A DNA stretch of 64,000 nucleotides from Ilex aquifolium (taxonomy: Eukaryota > Streptophyta > Magnoliopsida > Aquifoliales > Aquifoliaceae). Positions 21,277-31,440 of the stretch are shown here, piece by piece; the first letter of the stretch is position 1, and every line of letters starts with the position of its first letter. The notes under the pieces were generated by a model. That model saw only the letters and a list, made by a program, of their open reading frames with translations. It ran no database searches and had not been told where the DNA came from. The translations under genes and the position numbers were made by a program. The DNA is taken from assembly GCA_951799425.1 (NCBI GenBank), contig OX637391.1:27771701-27835700 (forward strand). The letters run 5' to 3'.

Positions 21277-23194
21277 TGATTGATTGATAATTACGTCGTT
21301 CCTAATCTCGTAACATCACCCTCACCCTCAATGTGTGTATGTGGCTTATAGTGATGGGGGAGTGTCACTCTCCCTCCAGATGATGCAAAAGATTAGGAAA
21401 CAACAACAAAATGGATGTGAATGGAAATGTGATGAACAAAATAGATTGAATGAAATGCGGGTGTGTGAACAAAAGCGCTCCCCAATCGAAAGGAGTCTTT
21501 TGTGGTCGTGTGTTTTACTTGGAAAATATTCCAAGGTCGTCTCCTCAGGGAAGGAAAGGGAGTTTTGTGAAAGTGATTTTGCAAAAGTGAAAAGAAAGTG
21601 TAAAATCTTGTATTTGTGTTTTGTGGTTGTGTTTATGTATGGAAAATGCAAGAAAACAATGTTGGTTAATCCAAAGGAAGTCACTCCAATATGACTACCA
21701 TTTCAACTCCAATCCCTCCTTAACTCCGATAGAGCATGAATGAACAATTGATTCGGGGGAAGCTAGGGATGAGGTTGGTGATGATCTAAGAATAAACCGT
21801 GACAAGTCTACGGAATATCAAAGGCACCAATTCATCCACTCTCAACCCTGTCAAACCGAACCATTGGACTCTTAAGGGAGGGAGGAGAATGAGTTAAAAT
21901 GGAATCCCCAAGAGAAATTTTCCCTTGGATTTACCAACTTAAATCTAACTACTCATGGTAAAATGAAAGACAAGCATAATAATGTAAATGGATATAATGA
22001 AGACATGAAGCATGAAGCATGAAACTTAACTCAAAGCAAGAAATCTTAAACTAAGGAGAAAAATATTCAATACCCATTTTAAGCTTGAAAAATGAAGAAC
22101 TTGAGCAACAATGGTGAAATGTAAATGGTGTATTGAAACTTGCAAAGTACTTGAAATAAATGAGATTAAAGACAATAAATGAAGCTTACAAGGTTCTTAC
22201 ATTAAACTACAAGTGAAAGAGTGGAAGAAAAATGCAAAAACGTCACTTTGAGCACTATTTATCATCTTCCCCCTTGGAGCTTTCTATATCTAATCCTAAG
22301 CTTAGGTAGCCAACCCCCTTTTCTTGTGTGTTGAATGTTGAATGTTGAATGTATAATGGAGAGTGAAAGCCTTGAATTTCGTCCATGGAGGGTCCCCCTA
22401 GGTGTGTGCAAGTCTTACACCAAAGAGGGGCTGAGTTGATTGCCTTGGACAAGCTAGGACAACACCCCCATGGTAGCCCACTTCCCTCCCATGCCTTCTT
22501 CAATGCAAAGCCTCCAAAGTCCTCCAAATGTGTAAGGGAAGCATGTGCTTGTGTAAGATAATGTTGGGGAGCAAGTGGGAGAAGATTAGGTGGGACCACC
22601 AAGCCGCAAAGTTGAGTTGCAGGCTGTTTTTCGCATTCTGGGCAAGACCTTCCGGAAGAACGATGACAACCTTCCGGAAGGTTTAACCTACTGGAATCTG
22701 GTGACAGCTCTGGACCAGTTTTGGTAGAAACATAATAAATTTTGATCCAACCATTGGATTGAGCTGAAATTTTGACACAATAAAAAGGACATCCGTATCT
22801 ACAACTTTCATGTTTTGCACTTTTTCAAATTCGAAGTAGATCATGGTCAAAATTTAGAAAAACAGTGGTACAGTGTCAAAATTACGAAATTCCAGTGGGC
22901 TAAACCTTCCGGAATGTCTTCATAAACCTTCCGGAAGGTCTTCATCCAAAATGCATTTTTCTTGATTTCTTTACCTTCCAAGCCTCTCAATCCTCATTTC
23001 ATGAGTCCACCACTTCACCTCACATCCAACATAGTTGCAAAGTCCTAAAATCCATCATTTAAGCTATCAAAACATGCAACATCAAAATATCAACATTATT
23101 CACAACTTTGGCTAACACTAAGTACTTAAATGCAAAAGTTGAGTTAAAATGCATATAATGAGGCCATCAAATATGCAATATTTTGCTCTCATCA
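21277..23194 (-). repeat. E4 5' LTR
   Basis: Runs TG...CA on the plus strand from 21,277 to 23,194. A U5 hairpin CTTGGAA-AATA-TTCCAAG (plus strand) lies at 21,518-21,535. Palindromes of the CCTTCCGGAAGG class occur at about 22,645-22,685 and 22,903-22,940. The 22,700-22,900 part matches the E1 LTR block at about 595-750 in reverse orientation. Confidence 0.9.
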
Positions 23195-24768
23195 CTCACA
23201 AAGAAGGACGCCAAGCCAAGACTCTTGAGATGGATACTCTTACTCCAAGAGTTTGATCTTGTCATCAAGGACAATAAAGGTGTCGAGAATGTGGTGGCAG
23301 ATCATCTATCCAGACTAACATATGAATTTCGTGAGGATGAACTGCCAATCAATGAGAAATTCCCCGATAAACAACTGTTCACGATTGATAAGACACCATG
23401 GTACGCGGATATTGCTAACTTTCTTGCTATTGGTACACTCCCTCCATCCTTTACCATGATGGACAAAAAGAAATTTCTGAGGGAGGTTCGTAACTTCTTT
23501 TGGGAGGATCCCTACGTATTCAAGTACTGTAAGGATCAAATCATAAGACGTTGCATCCCCGCTCATGAAAGCAACCAGGTAATAACATTTTGTCATTCTG
23601 AAGCATGCGGTGGCCATTTTTCATCAAGAAAAACCGCTGCAAAAATATTGCAGTGTGGATTTTACTGGCCCACACTTTTTAAAGATGTCCATGCCTTTTG
23701 TTAAACTTGCGATAGATGCCAAAGGTTGGGAAGCATTTCTAAAAGAAATATGATGCCCTTAAACCCCATTCTGATAATTGAAATTTTTGACCGTTGGGGC
23801 ATCGATTTTATGAGACCATTTCCCCCTTCCTTTGGCCATCTATACATTTTAGTGGCTGTAGACTATGTATCCAAATGGGTTGAAGCAATTCCATGCCGAA
23901 ACAATGATCACCAAACAGTGATCAAGTTTTTGAAAGAAAATATGTTATCCCAGTTTATAATTCCGAAATCAATCATAAGTGAATGGGGTGCTCATTTTTG
24001 CAATCGTCCCTTCTGGAATTTGATGAAAAAATACTTAATTTTTCACAAAATTGCAACCCCTTATCACCCACAGACCAGTGGACAAGATGAGTTAGCTAAT
24101 CAGGAGATCAAATTAATTTTGGAAAAAACGGTGAATCCAGACCGCAAAGATTGGTCGTTAAGACTAACTGATGCACTCTAGGCGTACCGTACTGCTTTTA
24201 AAACGATTTTAGGCATGTCTCCTTATCGATTAATCTATGGAAAACCATGTCACCTACCTGTGGAATTGGAACATAGGACATACTGGGCTATTAAAGCAAT
24301 GAATTTTAACTTGGACAAGGCTGGACTATTACGAAAACTTCAAATAAATGAATTGGAGGAATTGAGAAATGAAGCATATGAAAATGCTAAGATTGCTAAA
24401 ACAAGGATGAAAATTTTTCATGACAAAAACATTATGCGGAAATCTTTTGAGCCTTCTCAAAAAGTCTTGTTATTTAATTCAAGACTCCGCCTCTTTCCTG
24501 GTAAATTGAAGTCAAGATGGACTGGGCCTTACATTGTCAAAAAGGTGTTTGGACATGGAGCAGTTGAATGGAGAATCCATCAAACGATAATATCTTTACT
24601 GTTAATGGTCAGCGGTTAAAACCATTTTTGGAGGATTTTGTTAAAAATGTGGAAACCATTCTTTTGATGGAACCAGAATATTCCTCCGAAATTCGTGCCT
24701 GCCGACACTCAAGTGGATCGGGTCAGGAAAAATCTAACCCAACCCGACCCACTGGGGCGTCTTTATAA
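23195..24768 (+). pseudogene. B RNase H end and integrase
   Basis: Starts with the end of RNase H ('[12 protein letters not shown]'), then a linker, the His/Cys zinc region ('CHSEACGGH' ... 'TCDRCQ'), and the catalytic core. First Asp is in 'RWGIDFMRP'; the second catalytic position is Glu ('IISEWGAHF' where the family has 'ISD'); the Glu region is '[15 protein letters not shown]'. The C-terminal part has '[21 protein letters not shown]' and an SH3-like 'LKSRWTGPY'. It is broken by TAA at 23,702-23,704, TAG at 24,179-24,181 and a frameshift near 24,566. Integrase would insert element DNA into chromosomes; this copy cannot. Confidence 0.9.
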
Positions 24769-25137
24769 GGCTCCCACTATTTTTCTTCTTTTTTCTCCCA
24801 GCCGCCACTGTTGCCCCCCCCCCCCCCCCCCATTTCTTCTTCTTCTTCTTCTTCTTTTTCTTTTCTTCTTCTTTCTGTTCTTCTTCGTTTTCTCTGTTTT
24901 TTGATACACAACTCATGACCACACAATCTTTTGCTTCATGTTTTGCATTTTAATCTTATATTTGCTCACGGGTGTCCTTCTCTTATTTGCACTCACACAC
25001 AAGGATTTTCAGCTTACCCGAAACCCAAATCTGCGCACAGATGAGTAATTCGTGTATTTTTATTTGTAGGTTTCAGCAAATGAACAGATCTCTACCATTC
25101 AACCTCATCTCCAAGATCCGTGAACTGGTAAATTCGA
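24769..25137 (+). other. B post-integrase spacer with low-complexity tract
   Basis: Contains a C-run followed by a (TTC)n-like pyrimidine tract at about 24,815-24,900. No coding region is supported. Confidence 0.6.
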
Positions 25138-25175
25138 AACATTGGGGACAATGTTCAGTTTAGGTTGGGGGGGTG
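25138..25175 (+). promoter_or_regulatory. B conserved hairpin plus internal polypurine tract
   Basis: Hairpin AACATTG-GGGA-CAATGTT (25,138-25,155) followed by AGGTTGGGGGGGTG (25,162-25,175). The two outer stem pairs differ from E1 and E2 on both sides, so pairing is kept. Sequence from 25,176 begins TG, so an LTR start here was considered. Confidence 0.68.
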
Positions 25176-25415
25176 TGAGAATACAGTTCATATTTGCCCA
25201 TAATTTTTCAAAATTTTTGTTGTTGTTGTTGTTGTTCTGATCATTTTATGTACCTTGTCTTGTATAAATTGATGATTATGTTTGTGAGTCAGCTTCAATC
25301 GTCTTTGTGACTGGCAGACGTTAAAGAACCAGATAGTGAGTCTTAAAGCTTAGAAAGCATAGATGTTAATTTTTTTTGGTTTAGTTTAGGAGTTTTACGC
25401 ACTTTTCCATCTGAT

Positions 25416-25769
25416 GTGCATACTGTAATCATGAGAAAAGCAAGACTAGTAAGGAAGGCCAAAATCCAAGAAAAACAAACGAAACCCCTCTGTGGCAGAA
25501 GCACCTTTGCTAAACGACGTCGTGCCAAAAGACTTGGTGCTTGTAAACAGTGTGGCAGAGTCTTTCATGAGAAAAGATACAACCAGTGTTCTAAGCCAAT
25601 CTTCGGTCGCGCACTCGATCGATTAGACTGGATAGTGAATGGGCTGAGTAAGGATTACCCTGATACGCCATGCTATTCTGGTACTTTGCTTAACCGGTTT
25701 GTGAGAGAGGAAATTGGGAGAGTCACTGGTTGTCCGTTCTACACAAACACAGAGGGAGACTCGGATTAG
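25416..25769 (+). CDS. Small basic Cys-containing ORF of B (117 aa)
   Basis: An open frame between the internal PPT and the palindrome block of B. The N-terminal half is strongly basic ('FAKRRRAKRL') and contains C-X2-C-X4-H-X6-C ('CKQCGRVFHEKRYNQC', about residues 43-58), which resembles a knuckle with widened last spacing. The C-terminal half has 'GRALDRLDWIVNGLSKDY' and ends acidic ('EGDSD'). The length, basic charge and intact frame in an otherwise decayed element are notable. I do not recognise the family. It could be a nucleic-acid-binding accessory protein or a chance frame. Start: first ATG at 25,416; a second ATG four codons on is equally possible. Confidence 0.45.
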   Translation: MHTVIMRKARLVRKAKIQEKQTKPLCGRSTFAKRRRAKRLGACKQCGRVFHEKRYNQCSKPIFGRALDRLDWIVNGLSKDYPDTPCYSGTLLNRFVREEIGRVTGCPFYTNTEGDSD

Positions 25770-26033
25770 ATAATTTTCTATAGGAAATTTGTACTTTTGT
25801 TGGGGATGAAAGCCAAAGGTCCTAATTTTTTGTAAAAAGTGTAAAAATATTTTTGTATAAACTCTTTTGACTGAAATGAAAATATGGGCCGAGTAAGGAA
25901 TGTCCCAGAATACCAACCTAAAGCGTGGGTAGGGGGTTATCCTGAGACGTCATAGGTTTTTGATTTAAAATTGTGTGGTTAGCCCTCTTTGATTGTCTAT
26001 AGTGTAGTGCAGATATTTTTTTTATTTTTGATT
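25770..26033 (+). other. B spacer before palindrome block
   Basis: AT-rich, no frame supported. Confidence 0.5.
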
Positions 26034-26340
26034 CGACGTTCGAACGCCAGGTGACGTTCGAACGTCAGCTGCTTACAGTACTCAACCTCTGATGAAGCTT
26101 CTGATGAAACTTAAAAGTACTGGGAGCTCAGTCCATTCGAACGGCAATAGACCGTTCGAACGAGATTAACGTTCGAACGCCAATAGAACGTTCGAACGAA
26201 GAGAACTTACAGTACTTTGGCCTCTGTCAGAAGTCAAAAGTACTGAGAGCTCACCACGTTCGAACGACAACCACATTCGAATGATCTGTTTAAAATCCTT
26301 CTAGACACGTTCGAACGTTACCAACGTTCGAACATCATGA
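26034..26340. repeat. Internal CGTTCGAACG palindrome array of B
   Basis: Several copies of CGTTCGAACG or close variants (first at about 26,037-26,046 and 26,054-26,063). The same palindromes recur in the B LTR (about 29,689-30,050), so this block looks like a U3-like segment inside the element. Confidence 0.8.
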
Positions 26341-26342
26341 CT

Positions 26343-26359
26343 CAGGCTATAAAAGCCTG
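26343..26359 (+). promoter_or_regulatory. Putative internal TATA box in an inverted repeat
   Basis: TATAAAAG lies within CAGGCT-ATAAA-AGCCTG, a perfect 6-bp inverted repeat, about 60-70 bp before the extra ORF and just after the palindrome array. Promoter function is inferred. Confidence 0.5.
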
Positions 26360-26416
26360 GTTCGTCTTCTTCATTTCAAAACCATCCAAAACCCTCGAAA
26401 AACCGAAAAACCCCTG

Positions 26417-27655
26417 GTGACTCTTCACTACCCAGACCCCAAAACACCTACCATTCTCCATTTTTACCAAAAATCAATCCTCCCAAGACTATTCCCATAT
26501 CAAAAAGTTCCATTTTCACAAAGAAATCCAAGATTTCAAAGCCCTCAAACTCAAAAACCGAAAATACCAAGAGTTAAGCTTCCTGCCAGGCGCAACCCAA
26601 ACACCCAAGAGCCCAATTTCGTCGAGGAAGTGGTGGAAGTGAGAGAAGGAATGCCACCACTTACGCGAAGATACGACAAAACTCGATTCCCCACAGCTCT
26701 AAAAGTTGACATGTACGACAATTGTTTCCAAAAACATGTTGTGGTTTGTGAGAGGGATGTTGTCTTAACTGATTTTGTTGAATTGGGGATAATGGCGGAG
26801 ATGGAAATGAGGGGTTAGGTCTTGTATTTGCGAAACGGCGGAGAGGCCGTAGTTGACTTGGTGAGGGAGTTTTACTCCAACGCCGAAATAGTCAATGGAT
26901 CGTTAAGGAGTTATGTGAGGGGAATCCACATCGATGTGGATGAAGATTACATAAGAGAAATTAGGCAAGAAGTGCCTCGGGTCTCAAGTCCCGCTTTTCC
27001 CCCGAGAAAGAACGTAGCAATGAATGTCGTGGGGAGGGAGCTAACGGGAACGCCTAACTTTTCTTGGACTGGAAAGAGATTTTTTAGACAAGGGGAACTC
27101 ACCGACAAATATAAAATGTTGAACTTGATTGCGGTTGCCAACTTTGCTCCACTAGGAAGAAAGAATGAAATCCTCCCCGACATGGCCCGGTTGTTGTATG
27201 CAATTGGGAAAGGGCAAAGCATCGACCTCCCCTCCCTAATTTTGACAGAGATGAAAAAAGGGTGTGATGTGAAGCGAAATTCGCTTCCCTTCAGCACCCT
27301 AGTGACGGAACTATGCAAAGACCATGGGGTTAGGGTGAAGCCGGAGATGGAGATTCAAAAGCCAATGGGGCCACTTAACAAGGCATCCTTTAGGAGGAGC
27401 CAAGGTCATAGTGGCAGCCCAGTGGCCAGACAGGAGATGGCCCCCACCCATGGAGTGGACGAGATGCAAGAGGAGCTTGATGCGGAGGAGGAGAGAGAGA
27501 TGGAGGAAGAGAGAGATCAGCCACAGGAGGTAGGACCTAGCACCAGCACCTGACGCTCTTTACGAGACATCATGCTTAGCATTGAAGCTAAGCAGGATGA
27601 GATTCTTAGACTTCTGAGGGGTGGACCTGGTGGAGATGGTGGACATGAAGAGTGA
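26417..27655 (+). pseudogene. B extra ORF, plant-transposon (Transposase_32-like) protein
   Basis: About 413 codons interrupted by TAG at 26,816-26,818 and TGA at 27,551-27,553. The N-terminus is Pro/Lys-rich and the centre has 'LVREFYSNAEIV' followed by 'VRGIHIDVDEDYI' and a helical stretch with 'MLNLIAVANFAPLGRKNEI', which fits the 'putative plant transposon protein' family (PF20167) found as an additional ORF in Athila/Tat elements. The C-terminus is Glu-rich ('EEEREMEEERD') and ends with a Gly-rich tail. The molecular role of this family is unknown to me. The first stop replaces a position that is Trp in relatives as I recall them. Confidence 0.7.
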
Positions 27656-29490
27656 GAGAGAGGGATCCCTATTCTTGTTTATGGTTTTTGTGTGCTATTG
27701 CTTCTTTTTATGAGTTTCTTCTTTGATAGTTGTTAAAGATATTGTAAGTTTTTGTGTGATTGTGGATGAATTGGATCATTGATGTTGATGTTAACTAACA
27801 ATATGTTGTGAAATGAATGGTTCAATTTATCACTTTTATTTTTTTTAAATGCATATGTAAATTTAGCTTAACATTAATATATGATGGAACAAATGTGTAT
27901 GATAAGAATGTTTGTCAAAGTAACTACGCACATGATCAGTTTAACACCTCAGCCTAGCAACCGAAACTTAAAACCACATTTCTTGGAAAATTGGTATTCT
28001 TTCTATGCTTAAATTGTCAAATATGCATCGATATTTGTTATTTTCAAGGAACAGTATGATCGGACTCAAAAATGGAATCAGTATATAACCGACATCCCCT
28101 AGAAAACCCGACATAACTAGTGGAGATAACAAAGAATACCATGGTGAGTTTCGAGCCTTACGATGCTTTCGAGAGACAATCGATGCTTACTCAAGTAAAG
28201 TCTTTCACTCTCAATTTTTGAATAATCTCATTAATCTTGCTTTGATTAACGCAATTAAAAGTGATCTATTGATATATCACATAGGGAACCTTCGCATACG
28301 ACACATACATGTGCACATACTTGAGAAATGATCTTAGGTCATCTTTGATCTGATATTGAGCCTTAGCCATTTCTTTTACAAAATTATTTCCCTAGTCAGC
28401 CATGCTTGAGCCATCAATGTAAGATTCCTTCTTCAATAAACCCGTATGAGTACCAAACCACAAGAGAACATACTTGACATACCTTTGCTATCTAATTTTC
28501 TTGCACCCTCTTTTAAATCAATATGATACATAAATGAAAGGAAAAGGGAAAGGTTGTGGAGGCTACTTTTCAATGACAAGAATAATCAATGGGAACAATT
28601 GCAACAGAAAAGACGCAAAAAGGCAAGAAATTGCCAAGAAAGTGAAAAAAGAGAAATGAGAAAAATGAAAGAAAGAAATATCATCTCTGGGAAAAATATC
28701 GAAAAGCTAGAAAGAGGTGTGTTACACTACATAAATAGATGATAGCTTTTGAATACTATTGACGTCATTTCGTTAGCCACTGACCTCTGGCCACGATACA
28801 ACCTATGAAAGCCCTAATTGATCTCAAGTCTGTTACATGCATGTGTTGTCAATCAAAATTGGGGTATGGTAAATAGTATTTCTTTAAATTGCATCAATAT
28901 TCGTTCATGAGATTATGCCAAACATGAGTAGTTGCTTCCTTAAATTTCACTCCATTCCTAATTATGCATGTGATTTTTTTGATTGGCCACCTTCTGATCA
29001 CATGATCTGTGAGAAACAAGTCACTATAATCAGAGCGAATTTTTGCTGAGAGCATTCTACGAGAGGTTTGTGAAATCGAAGATATCCATGGAAGGTGGTA
29101 CAAGGGAGTGTTTGTTATATAACAATTCTTGTTGCTTGAATGATCATTTCTACTACACAGGGAATTCCAAATACCAATGTAACAGATGCTAATTTTTCCA
29201 TAGAATGGATACCTATGAAAGAGGGACATGCGGGATATAAGTCGAAATTGAGAATTGGGTGCCTCAACGACCATGATGCTAATTTACTTTAATCAGCAAT
29301 CTCACATACACATCTGTTCGATTAAAGTTTGTGGGTAGCTTCACTGGAAACCCTCACGAGACAACACTCGTCCGCTAGGGTAAACCTAGTGGTTCAACGG
29401 CTTGTTGCATAAGCTAAATGCAACCGGATGACCTATGAAAATGGCATTAGGAGTAGATTTTTTTTGTATTACTAGAGACTAGCAATATTT
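27656..29490 (+). other. B conserved 3' noncoding region
   Basis: No coding region is supported. Patches match E1/E2/E4, e.g. 'gaaatgatcttaggtcatc' (about 28,326) and the three inverted repeats at 29,356-29,371, 29,372-29,392 (CCGCTAGG/CCTAGTGG with one G-U) and 29,405-29,423. Confidence 0.65.
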
Positions 29491-29503
29491 AGGTTGGGGA
29501 GTG
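29491..29503 (+). promoter_or_regulatory. B terminal polypurine tract
   Basis: AGGTTGGGGAGTG directly before an LTR beginning TGATTAGCAC. Confidence 0.82.
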
Positions 29504-31440
29504 TGATTAGCACTTAAAATTAGCATATTACTATTCCGTTTTAAGACTAATTGTCTTTTGATGGAGTTTAAGTGATGTCATTTCAGGCCCTAAACTGAAC
29601 AAGGACTCAAGAACAACAAGTACCACACTTGAATGCAACACCAGCATATTAGAGCACAAAATTGGAGAAGCTTGGAGCACAGCCAGAACGTTCGAACGCC
29701 AACTCACGTTCGAACGGCCACATTGAACTGTAGCAGACTCAACTGCTAAGAGAAGGCGTGTTGCAGCTAGGAAAGAAGACTGAAGCTCTGAGGCACTTGA
29801 GTATCACGTTCGAACGCCAACTCACGATCGAACGTGCACTTGAGTTGATTGAAGACCAGACTACTGCATAAAGTGTGGAACTGAACTTCACAGAACACCA
29901 ACAAATCACTCGAGTGAAAGGATCAGAGCACATCTGGCATTCGAACGCCATAGTGCAAAGACAGAAGAAACGTTCGAACAGTAGACAACGTTCGAACGAC
30001 CATAAAGCAAAAACAGAAACAACGTTCGAACACCAACTCCGTTCAAACGTTCTCCATAGACTGGCAGCAGAGTAGTTGGTTTTTCACTTGGACTTGGGCG
30101 GCATACACTATTCCTTCACCCCCTCTTGTCTCCTCCTCTTGCCTATAAATACTCCCATTGTTGGAGAGCTTGAGATAGCCAAGTAGAGAGGTTGATGGAG
30201 GCTTAGACTCCCACTCACGTTGTAGATTTAGCTTACATTTCTTTGTATGCAGTCTTTATTTTAGAGATTAGTTTGGCTTTAGTCCAACATCTCTTTGCTT
30301 ACTATAAAAGTAGTTTTATGATTATGTTTTCACTTACATGCATAGAAGGGAGTTAGTTCATCTCTTTGGTTGAGGAAGCAACCCTCCATTCCGTGGTTGA
30401 GGAAGCCACCCTCCAAATGTGACTAGCTCTCTTCTACTTTTATTGTTTATGTATTTCACTTCCATTGCTTGAGCTTCTTTCTTTCTTAGAAAAGTGAAAC
30501 TCTTCCACTTTTCTAGAGCATTACCAAAGCCGTGAAGGGTGGAACGTGATTCACTCATTCTTTGTTAAAGATTGGCTCCTTGTTCATTGTTATTTCATCT
30601 TTTAAGTCCTCTACTTGGAGGGATGAGCATCACCCACTTTTCTAGCTTTACCAAAGCCATGAAGAGTGAGTAGTTTCTCATTCACTCTTTAGTAAGAGGA
30701 GAAGGGCATGTATAAGTTATCCGGGAATTATATTTGTGCACTGTTCTTATGCTTAACGTTTATTTCTTCTTGCTTATTGGATGATTGATTGCATCTAGCA
30801 AAGCTAAGGTACTTTGTATAACCGTGGGCTCTTTCTATGACACGGATGACTCTTGCATAGAAAGACTCATCGGTTCAAGGCAAGTACCCCGGCTAGATCT
30901 TCATGACTACCCTTCAATCCTCCCCCTTATTGTGCTTCATTTAAAGAATGGAATATTAATGTCATGATTGGATGTCTTGTAGAAACACTTGCTTGTTTGT
31001 AGATGGGTTAAGTCTTGGCACAGACAATTCTTGTAAACTTCTAGAAAGACATCGGAATCATGTTCTTAATTCTCACAGTCCATCTTTATCTTCCGATTAA
31101 CTTGTTGTTGACACGGGAGTTAATTGAGTTATCAAGCATAAGTATAATAAACCGGATAATTAACTACATGTCCAGATCCTTGAACTAAAGAGTGACTCTT
31201 CTTCATTCGAGCTCATATCATATTTTGTTAAGAAAATTCTCTTGGAAAGAATCTTATATTCTGTCCCGGAAATCTCACACCTCACATCAAATCTCAAGGG
31301 GTACAATCAATAGGTCTCCACCACTGCTTATCTCAAAAATACCAACAAAAGTTCCCTGTGGATTCGACTCCGGACTCAAACCGGATTATTACTACAGCTT
31401 GACCGTCTGCACTTGGGTGTACACATTTCGGATCAAGCCA
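29504..31440 (+). repeat. B 3' LTR
   Basis: 1,937 bp, TG...CA. U3 has CGTTCGAACG palindromes from about 29,689 to 30,050; the TATA box is at 30,144-30,151; the 3' end carries 'gattcgactccggactc' and 'acttgggtgtac', typical of Athila LTR ends. The partner 5' LTR is not in the window, so the right end is set by comparison with the similar end at 39,108. Confidence 0.78.
30144..30151 (+). promoter_or_regulatory. TATA box in B LTR
   Basis: TATAAATA in 'gcctataaatactccc', about 640 bp into the LTR and after the palindrome array, a normal U3/R position. Confidence 0.65.

Larger units (their letters stand above)
16911..23194 (-). mobile_element. E4: non-autonomous Athila-related element, 3' LTR truncated
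   Basis: Minus-strand relative of E1 and E2. The full 5' LTR lies at 21,277-23,194, with PBS, zinc-knuckle ORF, noncoding 3' part, PPT and only the inner 760 bp of the 3' LTR (16,911-17,670). The two LTR copies differ at roughly 15 of 760 positions (about 2%). The outer end of the 3' LTR is lost, so no TSD can be read. The right flank enters the RNase H region of element B, the probable insertion target. Confidence 0.88.
23195..31440 (+). mobile_element. B: Athila-like Ty3/gypsy element, 3' portion
   Basis: Begins inside RNase H at the E4 boundary and runs through integrase, an internal hairpin and PPT, a small ORF, a palindrome and TATA block, an extra ORF, a noncoding 3' region, a terminal PPT and a 1.94-kb LTR. 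Its 5' LTR, gag, protease and RT are absent. E3 is not its other half: the E3 LTR (7,535) and the B LTR (29,504) do not match. B is the only element here coding for integrase of the same clan as E1, E2 and E4. Confidence 0.78.

Noticed and set aside
24815-24904. Poly-Pro/Ser/Phe coding frame over the pyrimidine tract.
   Set aside because: Low-complexity DNA; translation is an artefact.
25176-26416. An LTR of element B starting at the internal PPT (25,176), because sequence begins TG and has a TATA box later.
   Set aside because: A better LTR start with its own PPT lies at 29,504, no end boundary or PBS follows the 26,348 TATA box, and the extra ORF plus conserved 3' region continue downstream.
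7535-31440. E3 (LTR at 7,535) and B (LTR at 29,504) as the two ends of one Athila element.
   Set aside because: Both are plus-strand and Athila-like, but their LTR sequences and palindrome types differ, so they are separate elements fused by deletion.
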